Shown one piece after another: positions 40,401 through 47,570 of a stretch of DNA of 47,570 nt. How positions within the stretch are numbered: the stretch's first letter is position 1; every line of letters begins with the position of its first letter. The translations under genes and the position numbers were made by a program. Below the pieces are notes generated by a model. That model saw only the letters and a program-made list of their open reading frames with translations. It did no database searches and was not told where the DNA came from. Origin of the DNA: Sulfuritalea sp. (GTDB lineage: Bacteria; Pseudomonadota; Gammaproteobacteria; Burkholderiales; Rhodocyclaceae); the NCBI GenBank assembly GCA_023229545.1, contig JALNZB010000025.1, forward strand, positions 1 to 47,570, in the 5' to 3' direction.

Positions 40401-41489
40401 TCAGGCCGGATAGATGGCGCCGAGCACTCGCGGGCCACGGGCGCCTGTGACTTCCGCCAGGTTTCCCGGCTCGCCGCGCAGCGTGCGCCACGCCAGCCAG
40501 GCAAAGGCCACCGCCTCGACCCAGTCGACCGGCTGGCCCAGAGAGTCGGTGCTGGCGACACGGCGATTTGGCTGATGATGTTGCAGGCGGGCCATCAGCG
40601 CCTGATTGCGCGCGCCACCGCCGCAGACGAAAAGTTCGTCGGGGCTGCCGCACCAGCGCTCGATGGCCTGCGTCGCGGATATCGCCGTGAGTTCGAGCAG
40701 CGTCGCCTGCACATCCTCCGCTCGTTCGCCGCCGGAGAGATGCCGCTCCAGCCACGACAGGTTGAACTCGTCGCGACCGCAGCTCTTGGGCGGGTTTATT
40801 GAGAAGAAAGAGTCGGCAAGCAGATTGCGCAGCAGTTCCGGCAGCACCCGCCCCTGGCTTGCCCACTGCCCCGCCTCGTCGTAGCGTTGCCCTTGATGAC
40901 GCTCGATCCACGCATCCAGCAGCAGATTGCCGGGGCCGCAGTCGAAACCCCGCACCGCCTGCCCCGGTTTCAGGTCGGTGAGGTTGGCGATGCCGCCGAC
41001 ATTGAGAATGGCGCGATGCCGCTGCGGATCGCCAAACACTGCCGCATGAAAGGCCGGCACCAGCGGCGCGCCTTGACCGCCGGCGGCGATGTCGCGGCTG
41101 CGGAAATCGGCGACCACGCTGATACCGGTGAGTTCGGCCAGCAGCGCCGGATTGTTGAGTTGCACGCTGTAGCCGGCGGCCGGCTGATGGCGGATGGTCT
41201 GCCCGTGGCAACCGATGGCCGCGACCCGCGCCGCATCGACGCCAGCGTCGGCCTGCACATGGTGCACGGCGTCGGCATAGCAGCGCGCCAGATCATTCGC
41301 GAGCAGGGCGGCAGCGTGAATTTCGTCGGGTTGTGCGGTTTGCAGCTTCAATGCCTGCCGACGAATGTCGTCGGAATACGGCAGCCAGAAAGTGGCCAGC
41401 GTGCGCGGCGGGCTTACGGAGAAGTCGACCAGCACGGCATCGACGCCATCCAGACTGGTGCCGGACATCAGCCCCACGACCAGCGGCAC
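40401..41489 (-). CDS. anmK: Anhydro-N-acetylmuramic acid kinase
   Basis: A 362-aa kinase that recycles anhydro-MurNAc from peptidoglycan by cleaving and phosphorylating it to MurNAc-6-phosphate. GLMSGTSLDGVDAVLVD at the start, GCHGQTIRHQP, NVGGIANLTDL and the C-terminal WVEAVAFAWLA are signatures. The start is a GTG at 41487-41489 with GGGGGA at good spacing; it overlaps the M23 peptidase region only by proximity. Repeat copy F lies inside, read as RVASTDSL, at a place where the family itself is conserved. Confidence 0.94.
   Translation of the reverse strand: MPLVVGLMSGTSLDGVDAVLVDFSVSPPRTLATFWLPYSDDIRRQALKLQTAQPDEIHAAALLANDLARCYADAVHHVQADAGVDAARVAAIGCHGQTIRHQPAAGYSVQLNNPALLAELTGISVVADFRSRDIAAGGQGAPLVPAFHAAVFGDPQRHRAILNVGGIANLTDLKPGQAVRGFDCGPGNLLLDAWIERHQGQRYDEAGQWASQGRVLPELLRNLLADSFFSINPPKSCGRDEFNLSWLERHLSGGERAEDVQATLLELTAISATQAIERWCGSPDELFVCGGGARNQALMARLQHHQPNRRVASTDSLGQPVDWVEAVAFAWLAWRTLRGEPGNLAEVTGARGPRVLGAIYPA
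40543..40569 (-). repeat. Dispersed GC-rich repeat, copy F (inside anmK)
   Basis: On the minus strand TCGCCAGCACCGACTC with left part AATCGCCGTG and right end TCTG. It matches intergenic copy G, including the flanks, with only about two differences. The encoded residues match the conserved C-terminal part of AnmK, so it may be chance or the source of the repeat. Confidence 0.45.
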
Positions 41490-41491
41490 GG

Positions 41492-42844
41492 TCAATCCCC
41501 CTGGGCGAGATTGAATCCGCGAATCAGGTCGAGACGCGCGAGATGCGCTTCGGTCTTTGCCCGGAACAGGCCAAGTTGCTGGGGCTGCAAGGGCGGCGCG
41601 CTGGGCAGGGCCATCGCCAGGGGATTCTGATGCACGTTGTTGACGCGGAATTCGTAGTGCAGGTGCGGACCGCTGGCCAAACCCGTTTTGCCAACGAAGG
41701 CGATGACATCGCCCTGACTGACGCGAGCGCCTTTGCGCATGCCGGCGGCAAAGCCCGAGAGATGCCCGTAGAGCGTGGTGAAGCGGCCCTGGTGGCGGAG
41801 GACGACCAGCTTGCCGTAACCCCCTTGCACGCCCACGAATTCGACCGTGCCGTTGCCGGTCGCCTTGACGCGGGTGCCGACCGGCGCGCCGTAGTCGATT
41901 CCCCTGTGCGCGCGCACTTCCTTCAGGACGGGATGGAAGCGCGCCGAGGAAAAACCCGACGTGATGCGCGAAAATTCCAGCGGCGAGCGCAAAAAAGCCT
42001 TGCGGATGTTCTTGCCGTCCGCCGTGTAATAGCCGCTGCTGTTTTCGCCGCCGGCGGGATCGGCGAACCATGCGGCACGATAGGTCTTGCCATTGTTCAC
42101 AAACTCGGCGGCGAGAATGCGTCCGCTGCGAACAAAGCGGCCCAGATAATTGACGGATTCGTAGATCACGGCGAAGCGGTCGCCACGGCGCAGATCGCGA
42201 TGGAAATCGATGTCGCCGCCGAAAATATCCGCCAGCCCCGTCGCCACCGAGTCGGGAATCCCGGCGGCATCGGACGCGCCGAACAGGGAGTAGCGGATCT
42301 CGGCGGTTTTCATGACCACCTGGGTTTCCAGCGGTAGGGCCTGCTCCGAAGCCGAAAACTGCTCACCCGTATTGCCGACCCGGCGCTCGACCACCAAGGC
42401 TTGATCCTTGCCGCCATTGAGCGGAAAAACCAGCGTCTGCAATTCGCCCTGCGGTCCGGTCCGCGTCGTTACGTTCTTGCCCGGACTGAGTTGGCGGAAC
42501 AGGCTTTGGGCGGTAGCGTTGCCCTTCAAAAACCCAATGGCGTCCGGATCATCAACGCCGAGGCGTTGCAGCAGTTCCATCACTGTATCGCCGCGTTGCA
42601 CCCGTTCTTCGCGCAGGAAGCTCTGGTCGCTGTCGCCCGCTACGGTCAGCGCGGGCAGCGCCAGTTGCTCGACCACCTGTTGCCGGGGAATGTCCGGCAG
42701 GCGAGTGTCGTTCACGGTGCCAAGAGCGGCGACCATGCCGAACAGCGAAATACCCAGCACCCCGGCGCCGGCCCAGAAAGGCGCGGGACGTTCGGCTCGG
42801 TAGTGAAGGAGTTGCGCTAAAATCCCGCTCTTGTTTTCGTGCAA
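41492..42844 (-). CDS. M23-family murein endopeptidase (MepM-like)
   Basis: A LysM-like domain plus LytM (M23) peptidase of about 450 aa. One membrane anchor near the N terminus (FWAGAGVLGISLFGMVAALG) puts the rest in the periplasm. The zinc site is complete: HRGIDYGAPVGTRV (HxxxD) and GPHLHYEFRV (HxH), with TLYGHLSG between. It probably cleaves peptidoglycan cross-links for cell growth. The frame is open to a TTG at 42904, but that codon coincides with a -35 box, so I prefer the TTG at 42842-42844. The start is uncertain. Confidence 0.85.
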   Translation of the reverse strand: MHENKSGILAQLLHYRAERPAPFWAGAGVLGISLFGMVAALGTVNDTRLPDIPRQQVVEQLALPALTVAGDSDQSFLREERVQRGDTVMELLQRLGVDDPDAIGFLKGNATAQSLFRQLSPGKNVTTRTGPQGELQTLVFPLNGGKDQALVVERRVGNTGEQFSASEQALPLETQVVMKTAEIRYSLFGASDAAGIPDSVATGLADIFGGDIDFHRDLRRGDRFAVIYESVNYLGRFVRSGRILAAEFVNNGKTYRAAWFADPAGGENSSGYYTADGKNIRKAFLRSPLEFSRITSGFSSARFHPVLKEVRAHRGIDYGAPVGTRVKATGNGTVEFVGVQGGYGKLVVLRHQGRFTTLYGHLSGFAAGMRKGARVSQGDVIAFVGKTGLASGPHLHYEFRVNNVHQNPLAMALPSAPPLQPQQLGLFRAKTEAHLARLDLIRGFNLAQGD

Positions 42845-42876
42845 TTGGATGGGCGGACCGCCAAAAAAGTTGGCTG

Positions 42877-42904
42877 AGTGTAGCAAAAATTCCCCTTCCG
42901 TCAA
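42877..42904 (-). promoter_or_regulatory. Putative promoter of the M23 peptidase-anmK unit
   Basis: TTGACG (42899-42904) and TACACT (42877-42882) on the minus strand with 16 bases between. It lies in the divergent spacer before tyrS and argues against starting the peptidase at 42904. Confidence 0.55.
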
Positions 42905-42920
42905 ACCGGGTTAAATCACG

Positions 42921-44108
42921 ATGGTCGATATCGACTCCCAACTGGCGCTGATCAAGCGCGGCGCCGACGAACTGCTGATCGAGTCCGAACTCGTCGAAAA
43001 GCTGAAATCCGGCCGTCCCTTGCGGGTCAAGGCCGGCTTCGATCCGACCGCGCCGGACCTGCATCTCGGGCATACCGTGCTGCTCAACAAGCTGCGGCAC
43101 TTTCAGGATCTCGGCCATCACGTCATGTTCCTGATCGGCGACTTCACCGGCATGATCGGCGATCCGAGCGGCAAGAATGCGACCCGCCCGCCGCTGTCCC
43201 GCGAGCAGATTGTGGAAAATGCCGACACCTACCGCGCACAGGTGTTCAAGATACTCGACCCGCAAAAGACCGAAGTCTGTTTCAACTCGACCTGGTTCGA
43301 GCCGCTCGGCGCCGCCGGCATGATCAAACTCGCCGCCCGCCACACTGTCGCCCGGATGCTCGAACGCGACGATTTTTCCAAGCGCTATGCCGGCGGACTG
43401 CCCATCGCCATTCATGAATTTCTCTATCCACTGTGCCAGGGCTACGACTCGGTGGCGATGAAGGCGGATGTTGAACTGGGCGGCACCGACCAGAAGTTCA
43501 ATCTGCTGATGGGGCGCGAGTTGCAGAAGCACTACGGTCAGGCGCCGCAGTGCGTGCTGATGATGCCGTTGCTGGAAGGGCTGGACGGCATCAACAAGAT
43601 GTCGAAATCGCTCGGCAATTACATCGGCATCGCCGAGTCGCCCACCGAAATCTTCGGCAAGCTGATGTCGGTGTCGGATGAACTGATGTGGCGCTACTTC
43701 GATCTGCTGTCGTTTCGCGCCAGTGACGAGATCGCCCGCTTCAAGCGCGAAGTCGCCGACGGACGCAATCCGCGCGATGTAAAGGTGCTGCTGGGGCTGG
43801 AGATCGTCGCCCGCTTCCACTCGCCGAAAAATGCGGACGCCGCGTTGGCCGAGTTCGAGGCGCGCTTCCAGCGCGGCGTGCTGCCCGAGGATATGCCCGA
43901 GATCAGCGTCGCGGCAGCGTCACTGGCCCAGGTGCTGAAAGCCGCCGGGCTGACGCCGAGCACCTCCGACGCACTGCGCATGATCGATGGCGGCGGCGTG
44001 CGGATCAACGGCGAGAAAGTCGGCGATCGCGCTACGGCGCTGAGCGCCGGAGCGTGCGTCGTATTGCAAGTGGGCAAGCGGAAATTTGCCCGCGTCACCC
44101 TAACCTGA
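42921..44108 (+). CDS. tyrS: Tyrosyl-tRNA synthetase
   Basis: A 395-aa class I synthetase. The HIGH-type motif is DLHLGHTVLL near residue 48 and the KMSKS loop is INKMSKSLGN near residue 230. A C-terminal S4 RNA-binding domain is present (SDALRMIDGGGVRINGEKVG). The gene is divergent from the M23 peptidase gene, in the usual betaproteobacterial setting. Confidence 0.96.
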   Translation: MVDIDSQLALIKRGADELLIESELVEKLKSGRPLRVKAGFDPTAPDLHLGHTVLLNKLRHFQDLGHHVMFLIGDFTGMIGDPSGKNATRPPLSREQIVENADTYRAQVFKILDPQKTEVCFNSTWFEPLGAAGMIKLAARHTVARMLERDDFSKRYAGGLPIAIHEFLYPLCQGYDSVAMKADVELGGTDQKFNLLMGRELQKHYGQAPQCVLMMPLLEGLDGINKMSKSLGNYIGIAESPTEIFGKLMSVSDELMWRYFDLLSFRASDEIARFKREVADGRNPRDVKVLLGLEIVARFHSPKNADAALAEFEARFQRGVLPEDMPEISVAAASLAQVLKAAGLTPSTSDALRMIDGGGVRINGEKVGDRATALSAGACVVLQVGKRKFARVTLT

Positions 44109-44136
44109 AAACAACCTCTCTTACTGATTACTGCCT

Positions 44137-44361
44137 TTAGGCGTGAGAGTGCCGAATGGGTTGTACAGCTAAACGCATCCCCATCGCCTTCAGGATCGCA
44201 GAAAGCGTCTTCAGTTTGGGATTCCCTTGCTCGGATAACGTGCGGTAAAGAGTACGGGCATTCACCTCGGCCTGCCGGGCAACCTCCTGCATGCCGTTAA
44301 ATGCCTTGCTGATACTGCGCAAGACAAGCATGAGATCGGTTTCGTCGCCATCTTCCAGCAC
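44137..44361 (-). CDS. Orphan HigA-like HTH antitoxin, 5' end uncertain
   Basis: A 74-aa open frame from a GTG, with the C-terminal helix-turn-helix of addiction-module antidotes (EVARQAEVNARTLYRTLSEQ, then GNPKLKTLSAILKAMGMRL). Family homology continues upstream in frame as HSNYPDLAVAYLNS, but no ATG, GTG or TTG precedes it before an in-frame stop near 44415, so the 5' end looks damaged or uses a rare start. A toxin gene should lie upstream on the minus strand; none is intact there. It may be a relic or a solitary regulator. Confidence 0.6.
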   Translation of the reverse strand: MLEDGDETDLMLVLRSISKAFNGMQEVARQAEVNARTLYRTLSEQGNPKLKTLSAILKAMGMRLAVQPIRHSHA

Positions 44362-44829
44362 GGAATTCAGATACGCGACTGCCAGATCTGGATAATTGGA
44401 ATGTCGCGTCGGTTCGGGTACGTCGTTGTACTCACTCTCTCAAACGGGATGGCCTTACGGCCTCACCAATGTCGCCAACGTGACCCAGGACCGCGCTAAC
44501 CCTCGGGCAGGCACGCTCCAGCAGCTCATCGGTCTTCACCGACGCGGCATTCCACCTTACATCAGCGGCATAATAAGCGCATGTTTCTTCCAGGCGCCTT
44601 GCGACCGCAGGCCGATTACTGCGCTAACCCGGCAGTGCGGGGACGCTGAACGTTCCCGAGTGTCCGCTTTCTCCAACCGTCTGGGTCTACTATGGACACG
44701 ATGCCGTCTCTGACACTCCCAGAAAGCCGCCGCTCCAATTGTTGCTGGCATAGCCGACGCTTGCCGGCCCGCAAAGCGGAATCCCCGGCAGACAGAGTCC
44801 TGGACGGTAACATGAGCTCATCGGGCGAC
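44362..44829. other. Gene-poor stretch between the orphan antitoxin and the HigBA-like pair
   Basis: Open frames here are short and look like neither known families nor typical coding sequence for this genome. It holds the damaged upstream part of the orphan antitoxin (to about 44415) and a small palindrome GGCCTTACGGCC (44451-44462). It may be debris of a lost toxin gene or mobile insertion; I see no transposase or terminal repeats. Confidence 0.5.
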
Positions 44830-44858
44830 TTGAACAAGTATGGTTTTAAGTCCATAAT
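44830..44858 (+). promoter_or_regulatory. Promoter and operator of the HigBA-like pair
   Basis: TTGAAC (44830-44835) and CATAAT (44853-44858) are separated by exactly 17 bases. An inverted repeat TATGG/CCATA (44839-44856, 8-base spacer) covers the spacer and part of the -10 box, a plausible site for the HTH antitoxin. The toxin ATG lies 7 bases after the -10 box. Confidence 0.65.
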
Positions 44859-44864
44859 TCGCGT

Positions 44865-45251
44865 ATGAGTTGGATCGTCCTCTTTCACGACGATTTCGCC
44901 GCCGAATTCGCGGCCTTGGCCGAGTCCTTGCAAGACGAACTGCTGGCCCATGCCTTGTTGTTGAGGGATTTCGGCCCCGGCTTGGGGCGGCCAACCGTGG
45001 ATACGTTGAAGGGCTCGAAGCACGCCAACATGAAGGAATTGCGCTTTGGCTGGGCGAGCGAGGTATGGCGCGTGGCTTTTGCCTTCGATCCGGCGCGGAA
45101 GGCGATTTTGCTGGTGGGCGGCGACAAGGGCGACGCGGATCAACGGCGCTTTTACAAACGGCTGATCGCGTTGGCGGACGCGCGCTTTGACGCTCATCTG
45201 GTCACGCTGGCTGCAACGAACAAGGAGCTTCGACATGGCAAAAAAACTTGA
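44865..45251 (+). CDS. HigB/RelE-superfamily toxin (Gp49-like)
   Basis: A 128-aa protein of the phage Gp49-like/HigB type, likely a ribosome-dependent mRNA interferase. Typical parts are FHDDFAAEFAALAESLQDEL at the start, GPGLGRPTVDTLKGSKHANM and KELRFGWASEVWRVAFAFDP in the middle, and RFYKRLIALADARFDAHL at the end. The toxin-first gene order with an XRE antitoxin is the HigBA order. There is no room for a ribosome binding site between the predicted transcription start and the ATG. It overlaps the antitoxin gene by 17 bases. Confidence 0.85.
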   Translation: MSWIVLFHDDFAAEFAALAESLQDELLAHALLLRDFGPGLGRPTVDTLKGSKHANMKELRFGWASEVWRVAFAFDPARKAILLVGGDKGDADQRRFYKRLIALADARFDAHLVTLAATNKELRHGKKT

Positions 45252-45576
45252 TCACCTGCTGGAGCAAATGCCGGCCAAGCGCCGCGCCGCCATTGAAGCG
45301 CGCGCGGGCGAACTGGCGACGCTGAAAGATCTGCGCCAGGCCGTGGCGCAAACCCAACAAGACCTCGCCGCCACGCTGGGGGTGGGCCAGGACACCATCT
45401 CGCGACTGGAAAAGCGCAGCGATATGCTGCTCTCCACGTTGCGCCGCTACGTCGAGGCGATGGGCGGCAAGCTGGAACTGGTGGCGCAGTTCCCCAACCG
45501 ACCGCGGATGGTCATCGACCACCTGGCCCCGACCAACAAGGCGCACAAAGGGCATGGCGGCAAGGTGGCGGCCTGA
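45235..45576 (+). CDS. XRE-family antitoxin, HigA-like
   Basis: A 113-aa antitoxin with a helix-turn-helix at about residues 36-62 (QTQQDLAATLGVGQDTISRL), followed by EKRSDMLLSTLRRYVEAMGG, the standard XRE pattern. It starts at the ATG at 45235 with AAGGAG upstream, inside the toxin's 3' end. By family logic it blocks the toxin and represses the promoter at 44830-44858. Confidence 0.87.
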   Translation: MAKKLDHLLEQMPAKRRAAIEARAGELATLKDLRQAVAQTQQDLAATLGVGQDTISRLEKRSDMLLSTLRRYVEAMGGKLELVAQFPNRPRMVIDHLAPTNKAHKGHGGKVAA

Positions 45577-45592
45577 CGCTGGCCCGCAGCAG

Positions 45593-45620
45593 AAAGTCGG
45601 CGCTGGCGACACGGCGATTT
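45593..45620 (-). repeat. Dispersed GC-rich repeat, copy G
   Basis: On the minus strand TCGCCAGCGCCGACTT with left part AATCGCCGTG and right end TCTG. It fills most of the gap between the HigA-like gene and the next gene, ending at the latter's first codon. Confidence 0.7.
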
Positions 45621-45621
45621 T

Positions 45622-45951
45622 GTGACGAACATGCCGACCGGCGAATCCTTCATCGCCATCCATCCCGCCGCGCCGCCCAAGCCGGCGCTCGGCGCGCCCT
45701 GCAATGGCTGCGGCGTGTGCTGCGCCGCCCTGCCCTGTCCTCTCAGTCGCCTGCTGCTCGGCCATCGCACGGGAACCTGCCCGGCACTGCAATGGCGCGA
45801 GACCGAGCGACGCTACGTCTGCGGCATGGTCACGACGCCCGCCAGCTTCCTGCGCTGGCTGCCGCCGCGCTGGAACGCTTTCGCCGGTCGCCGCTGCATG
45901 CGCTGGATCGCGTCCGGCATTGGCTGCGATTCGGATATCGAAATGCTGTAG
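45622..45951 (+). CDS. YkgJ-like cysteine-cluster protein
   Basis: A 109-aa protein with an N-terminal CNGCGVCCAALPCPL cluster and further cysteines at TGTCPAL, YVCGM, RRCMRW and GCDSD, the pattern of the YkgJ (UPF0153) family thought to bind zinc or iron. The function is unknown. The start may be the GTG at 45622 or the ATG three codons later; neither has a clear ribosome binding site. Repeat copy G ends just before it. Confidence 0.75.
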   Translation: MTNMPTGESFIAIHPAAPPKPALGAPCNGCGVCCAALPCPLSRLLLGHRTGTCPALQWRETERRYVCGMVTTPASFLRWLPPRWNAFAGRRCMRWIASGIGCDSDIEML

Positions 45952-46057
45952 GCGCGCGGCCAGGGATCAGGCGAAGACAGGTACATGCGGGGCAAGCACA
46001 ATCGCCAGCCCCGCACCATTGATGCGTCGCGTCACGATCGAGGCGTTTGTCATGCGT

Positions 46058-46082
46058 CCGCTCTCCGCGGCACGGAGAGCGG
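46058..46082 (-). promoter_or_regulatory. 10-bp hairpin downstream of the TonB receptor gene
   Basis: CCGCTCTCCG and CGGAGAGCGG form a perfect 10-bp stem with a 5-base loop, 19 bases after the receptor's stop. No T-run follows, so it is at most a weak terminator. It also contains a GGAGAG that could act as a ribosome binding site for a 28-codon open frame at 45967-46053. Confidence 0.5.
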
Positions 46083-46100
46083 CAGAACGACACGGCTGGC

Positions 46101-47570
46101 TCAGAACTTGAAGTTCACACCTGCGTAGAGCGAACGGCCCGGGCCGGCGACGGCGACACCCCAGGGCATGGTCGCGGTATTGAGCGTCATGGTCGCACCC
46201 TGTCCGGAGTAGGCGCCGCCGAGCGGCAGAGAGTAGAGCTTGTCGAACAGGTTTTCGACGCCGAAATCGACGCGCGCCTGTTTCCACGAATAGCTGGCCC
46301 GCAGATTGACCAGGCTGTAGCCGGGCGTCCTGACTTCGTTGCGCGCGTCGGCAAGCCTGGTCTTTGCCTCCACGCCGACGATCTCGATGCCGTTGTCCCA
46401 GCCGCCGTATTTCTGTGTCAGCGTCAGCCTGGCATTGAGCGGCATGATGTTGTAGAGGTCGTCGCCGGTATCGAGATTCTTGCCGCTGGTGTAGTTGAGC
46501 AAGCCCTTCAGGCCCCAATCTCCATATCCGGTCTTTCCCAGCGGCATGCGACCGGAGATATCGACGCCATGGAGCCGGGCCGACTGGTTCATGTACTTCA
46601 TGATGACGAACTGCTGGGTCAGGAGAGGCGAGGCCGGCAGGTTGGTGGTGCGGTTCCACTGCACGGCATCGATGTAGTTGCTGACCCGCGTGTAGTAGGG
46701 CGTAACCTTGAATTCCGTGGCGCGGTCGGCGCTGTGCCAGTCGCCAGTGAGGCTCAAGGTGTGCGCCACTTCGGGCTTCAGGTCAGGGTTGCCGAGGTAG
46801 CCGTTGCCGTCGCCGACGAAGTTGTTCATTTCCAGCGCCATCGCATTGCGCGACCAGGAGTAGCGCTCGTACAGATTCGGCGAGCGGGTCTTCCGCGCGT
46901 AGCCGAACTCGAACATGCGATTGGAATCTGGCGTGTGGCGCGCCAGTGCGGTCAGGTCAAGATTGTTGTCGGTGCGTTTGCGGTCGAGTGCATTGAAGTT
47001 GGTGGCCGACAGAAGGTAGCCGGCGTAATACATCGATGGGGCAGCCGCGTTGTTGTAACCCTGCACCGGCCCGGTATCCATTTTCACCTGTTCGACGCGC
47101 GCACCGAGCAATGTCAGCCACTGCGGATTCCATTTCGCTTCCCATTCGGCGAAGAGGCCCAGCCGGTCGCGCTTGCCATCGTTGATGTTCCAGAAAGTAT
47201 TCGGCGACATGCCGCCGATAAAGGCAGGCTGGTCGGGTGGCGAGGGCGGCCACCAGTCGGCGAGCCGGTAGCTCTGATAGTCGCCGCCAAGGCGAAGCAG
47301 GTCCTGCTTCGACACATCAATTTCGGCCTTGATGGAAGCGCCGGTGGTCTTGCCTTTGGTATACATCGGCATGCCGGGGGCGATGTTGGGGGCGGTGCCG
47401 TAGAAGTACTGCTTGTCCTTGCCGAAGTCCATGAAGTGATCGACCTTCTCGTGATAGACGCGCGCTTCCAGCGTACCCCAGGCGAGCTGGCCGAGGTAAC
47501 GCAGGTTGTAGCGATGCGCGGTATTGCCGAGCATGTCCATGCGCTGGTTCGGGTAGAGCCCGTAGGGAAT
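46101..47570 (-). CDS. TonB-dependent outer-membrane receptor, C-terminal part (cut by window edge)
   Basis: The last 489 residues of a TonB-dependent receptor; the frame stays open to the window edge, where the N-terminal plug should lie beyond. The barrel strands (for example GNPDLKPEVAHTLSLTGDWH) and the C-terminal aromatic NFKF are typical. The ending FDKLYSLPLGGAYSGQGATM with PWGVAVAGPGRSL resembles OprC/NosA copper receptors as I remember them, so copper uptake is a guess. No substrate can be confirmed. It is followed by a hairpin and no recognisable uptake genes within the window. Confidence 0.85.
   Translation of the reverse strand: MPYGLYPNQRMDMLGNTAHRYNLRYLGQLAWGTLEARVYHEKVDHFMDFGKDKQYFYGTAPNIAPGMPMYTKGKTTGASIKAEIDVSKQDLLRLGGDYQSYRLADWWPPSPPDQPAFIGGMSPNTFWNINDGKRDRLGLFAEWEAKWNPQWLTLLGARVEQVKMDTGPVQGYNNAAAPSMYYAGYLLSATNFNALDRKRTDNNLDLTALARHTPDSNRMFEFGYARKTRSPNLYERYSWSRNAMALEMNNFVGDGNGYLGNPDLKPEVAHTLSLTGDWHSADRATEFKVTPYYTRVSNYIDAVQWNRTTNLPASPLLTQQFVIMKYMNQSARLHGVDISGRMPLGKTGYGDWGLKGLLNYTSGKNLDTGDDLYNIMPLNARLTLTQKYGGWDNGIEIVGVEAKTRLADARNEVRTPGYSLVNLRASYSWKQARVDFGVENLFDKLYSLPLGGAYSGQGATMTLNTATMPWGVAVAGPGRSLYAGVNFKF

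Noticed and set aside
42552..43820. 422-codon minus-strand open frame across tyrS
   Set aside because: It is antisense to tyrS, which has intact class I motifs; the frame has no family features.
44396..44713. 105-codon plus-strand open frame before the HigBA-like pair
   Set aside because: It overlaps the damaged upstream part of the orphan antitoxin on the other strand and has no ribosome binding site or known domain.
44557..44751. 64-codon minus-strand open frame in the gene-poor stretch
   Set aside because: It has no start context or recognisable family and overlaps other equally long frames; the call would be arbitrary.

Overview
The window is a GC-rich bacterial chromosome segment. Family content and gene order suggest a betaproteobacterium, possibly near the Rhodocyclales or Nitrosomonadales (inference; no 16S gene is present). 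Supporting clusters are miaB-phoH-ybeY-corC-lnt, glyQ-glyS-gmhB-plsC, and argC-DUF6776-bactofilin-erpA followed by anmK, an M23 peptidase and tyrS. Both window edges cut a gene: rplF at the left and a TonB-dependent receptor at the right.

Layout. Positions 1-7642 (minus strand) hold the S10 operon (rpsJ to rpsQ) and the start of the spc operon (rplN to rplF), with a strong promoter between rpsQ and rplN and another between tuf and rpsJ. Positions 7723-9294 hold tuf and the tRNA genes Thr(GGT), Gly(TCC) and Tyr(GTA) behind a good promoter. Positions 9501-13512 hold an EF-G paralogue and a large radical SAM protein. A ParD/ParE-like toxin-antitoxin pair, ubiD and a small membrane protein follow (13675-16244). 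Positions 16292-22466 (minus) hold a SulP transporter fused to STAS and two UspA domains, then cheW, a chemoreceptor and a CheA that lacks its phosphotransfer domain. Positions 22673-28723 (minus) run glyQ-glyS-gmhB-plsC, a YgjP-like pair in which one member has lost its zinc site, then gloA. Positions 28816-33928 (minus) are lnt-corC-ybeY-phoH-miaB. On the plus strand come queC, rplM-rpsI, argC, a coiled-coil membrane protein, bactofilin and erpA. A pabB-pabC fusion, anmK and an M23 peptidase are on the minus strand, then tyrS. The right end is accessory: an orphan antitoxin-like gene, a HigBA-like pair with a probably leaderless toxin mRNA, a cysteine-cluster protein and a partial TonB receptor.

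Most of the window is housekeeping: translation, tRNA modification and charging, envelope lipids, folate, ubiquinone, queuosine, arginine and Fe-S assembly. The points most worth a second look are: (1) a dispersed GC-rich repeat of about 25 bp, with seven recognisable copies in intergenic and in-gene positions, two of them flanking the ParDE-like pair; (2) the unexpected tRNA-tuf-rpsJ junction, which implies recombination or misassembly between tuf copies; (3) the Hpt-less CheA next to a receptor ending in a CheR-type pentapeptide; (4) an active and a degenerate YgjP metalloenzyme side by side; (5) the SulP-STAS-Cys cluster-USP-USP fusion. I found no CRISPR array, phage, insertion sequence or rRNA. 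None of these points is proven to be a new system.
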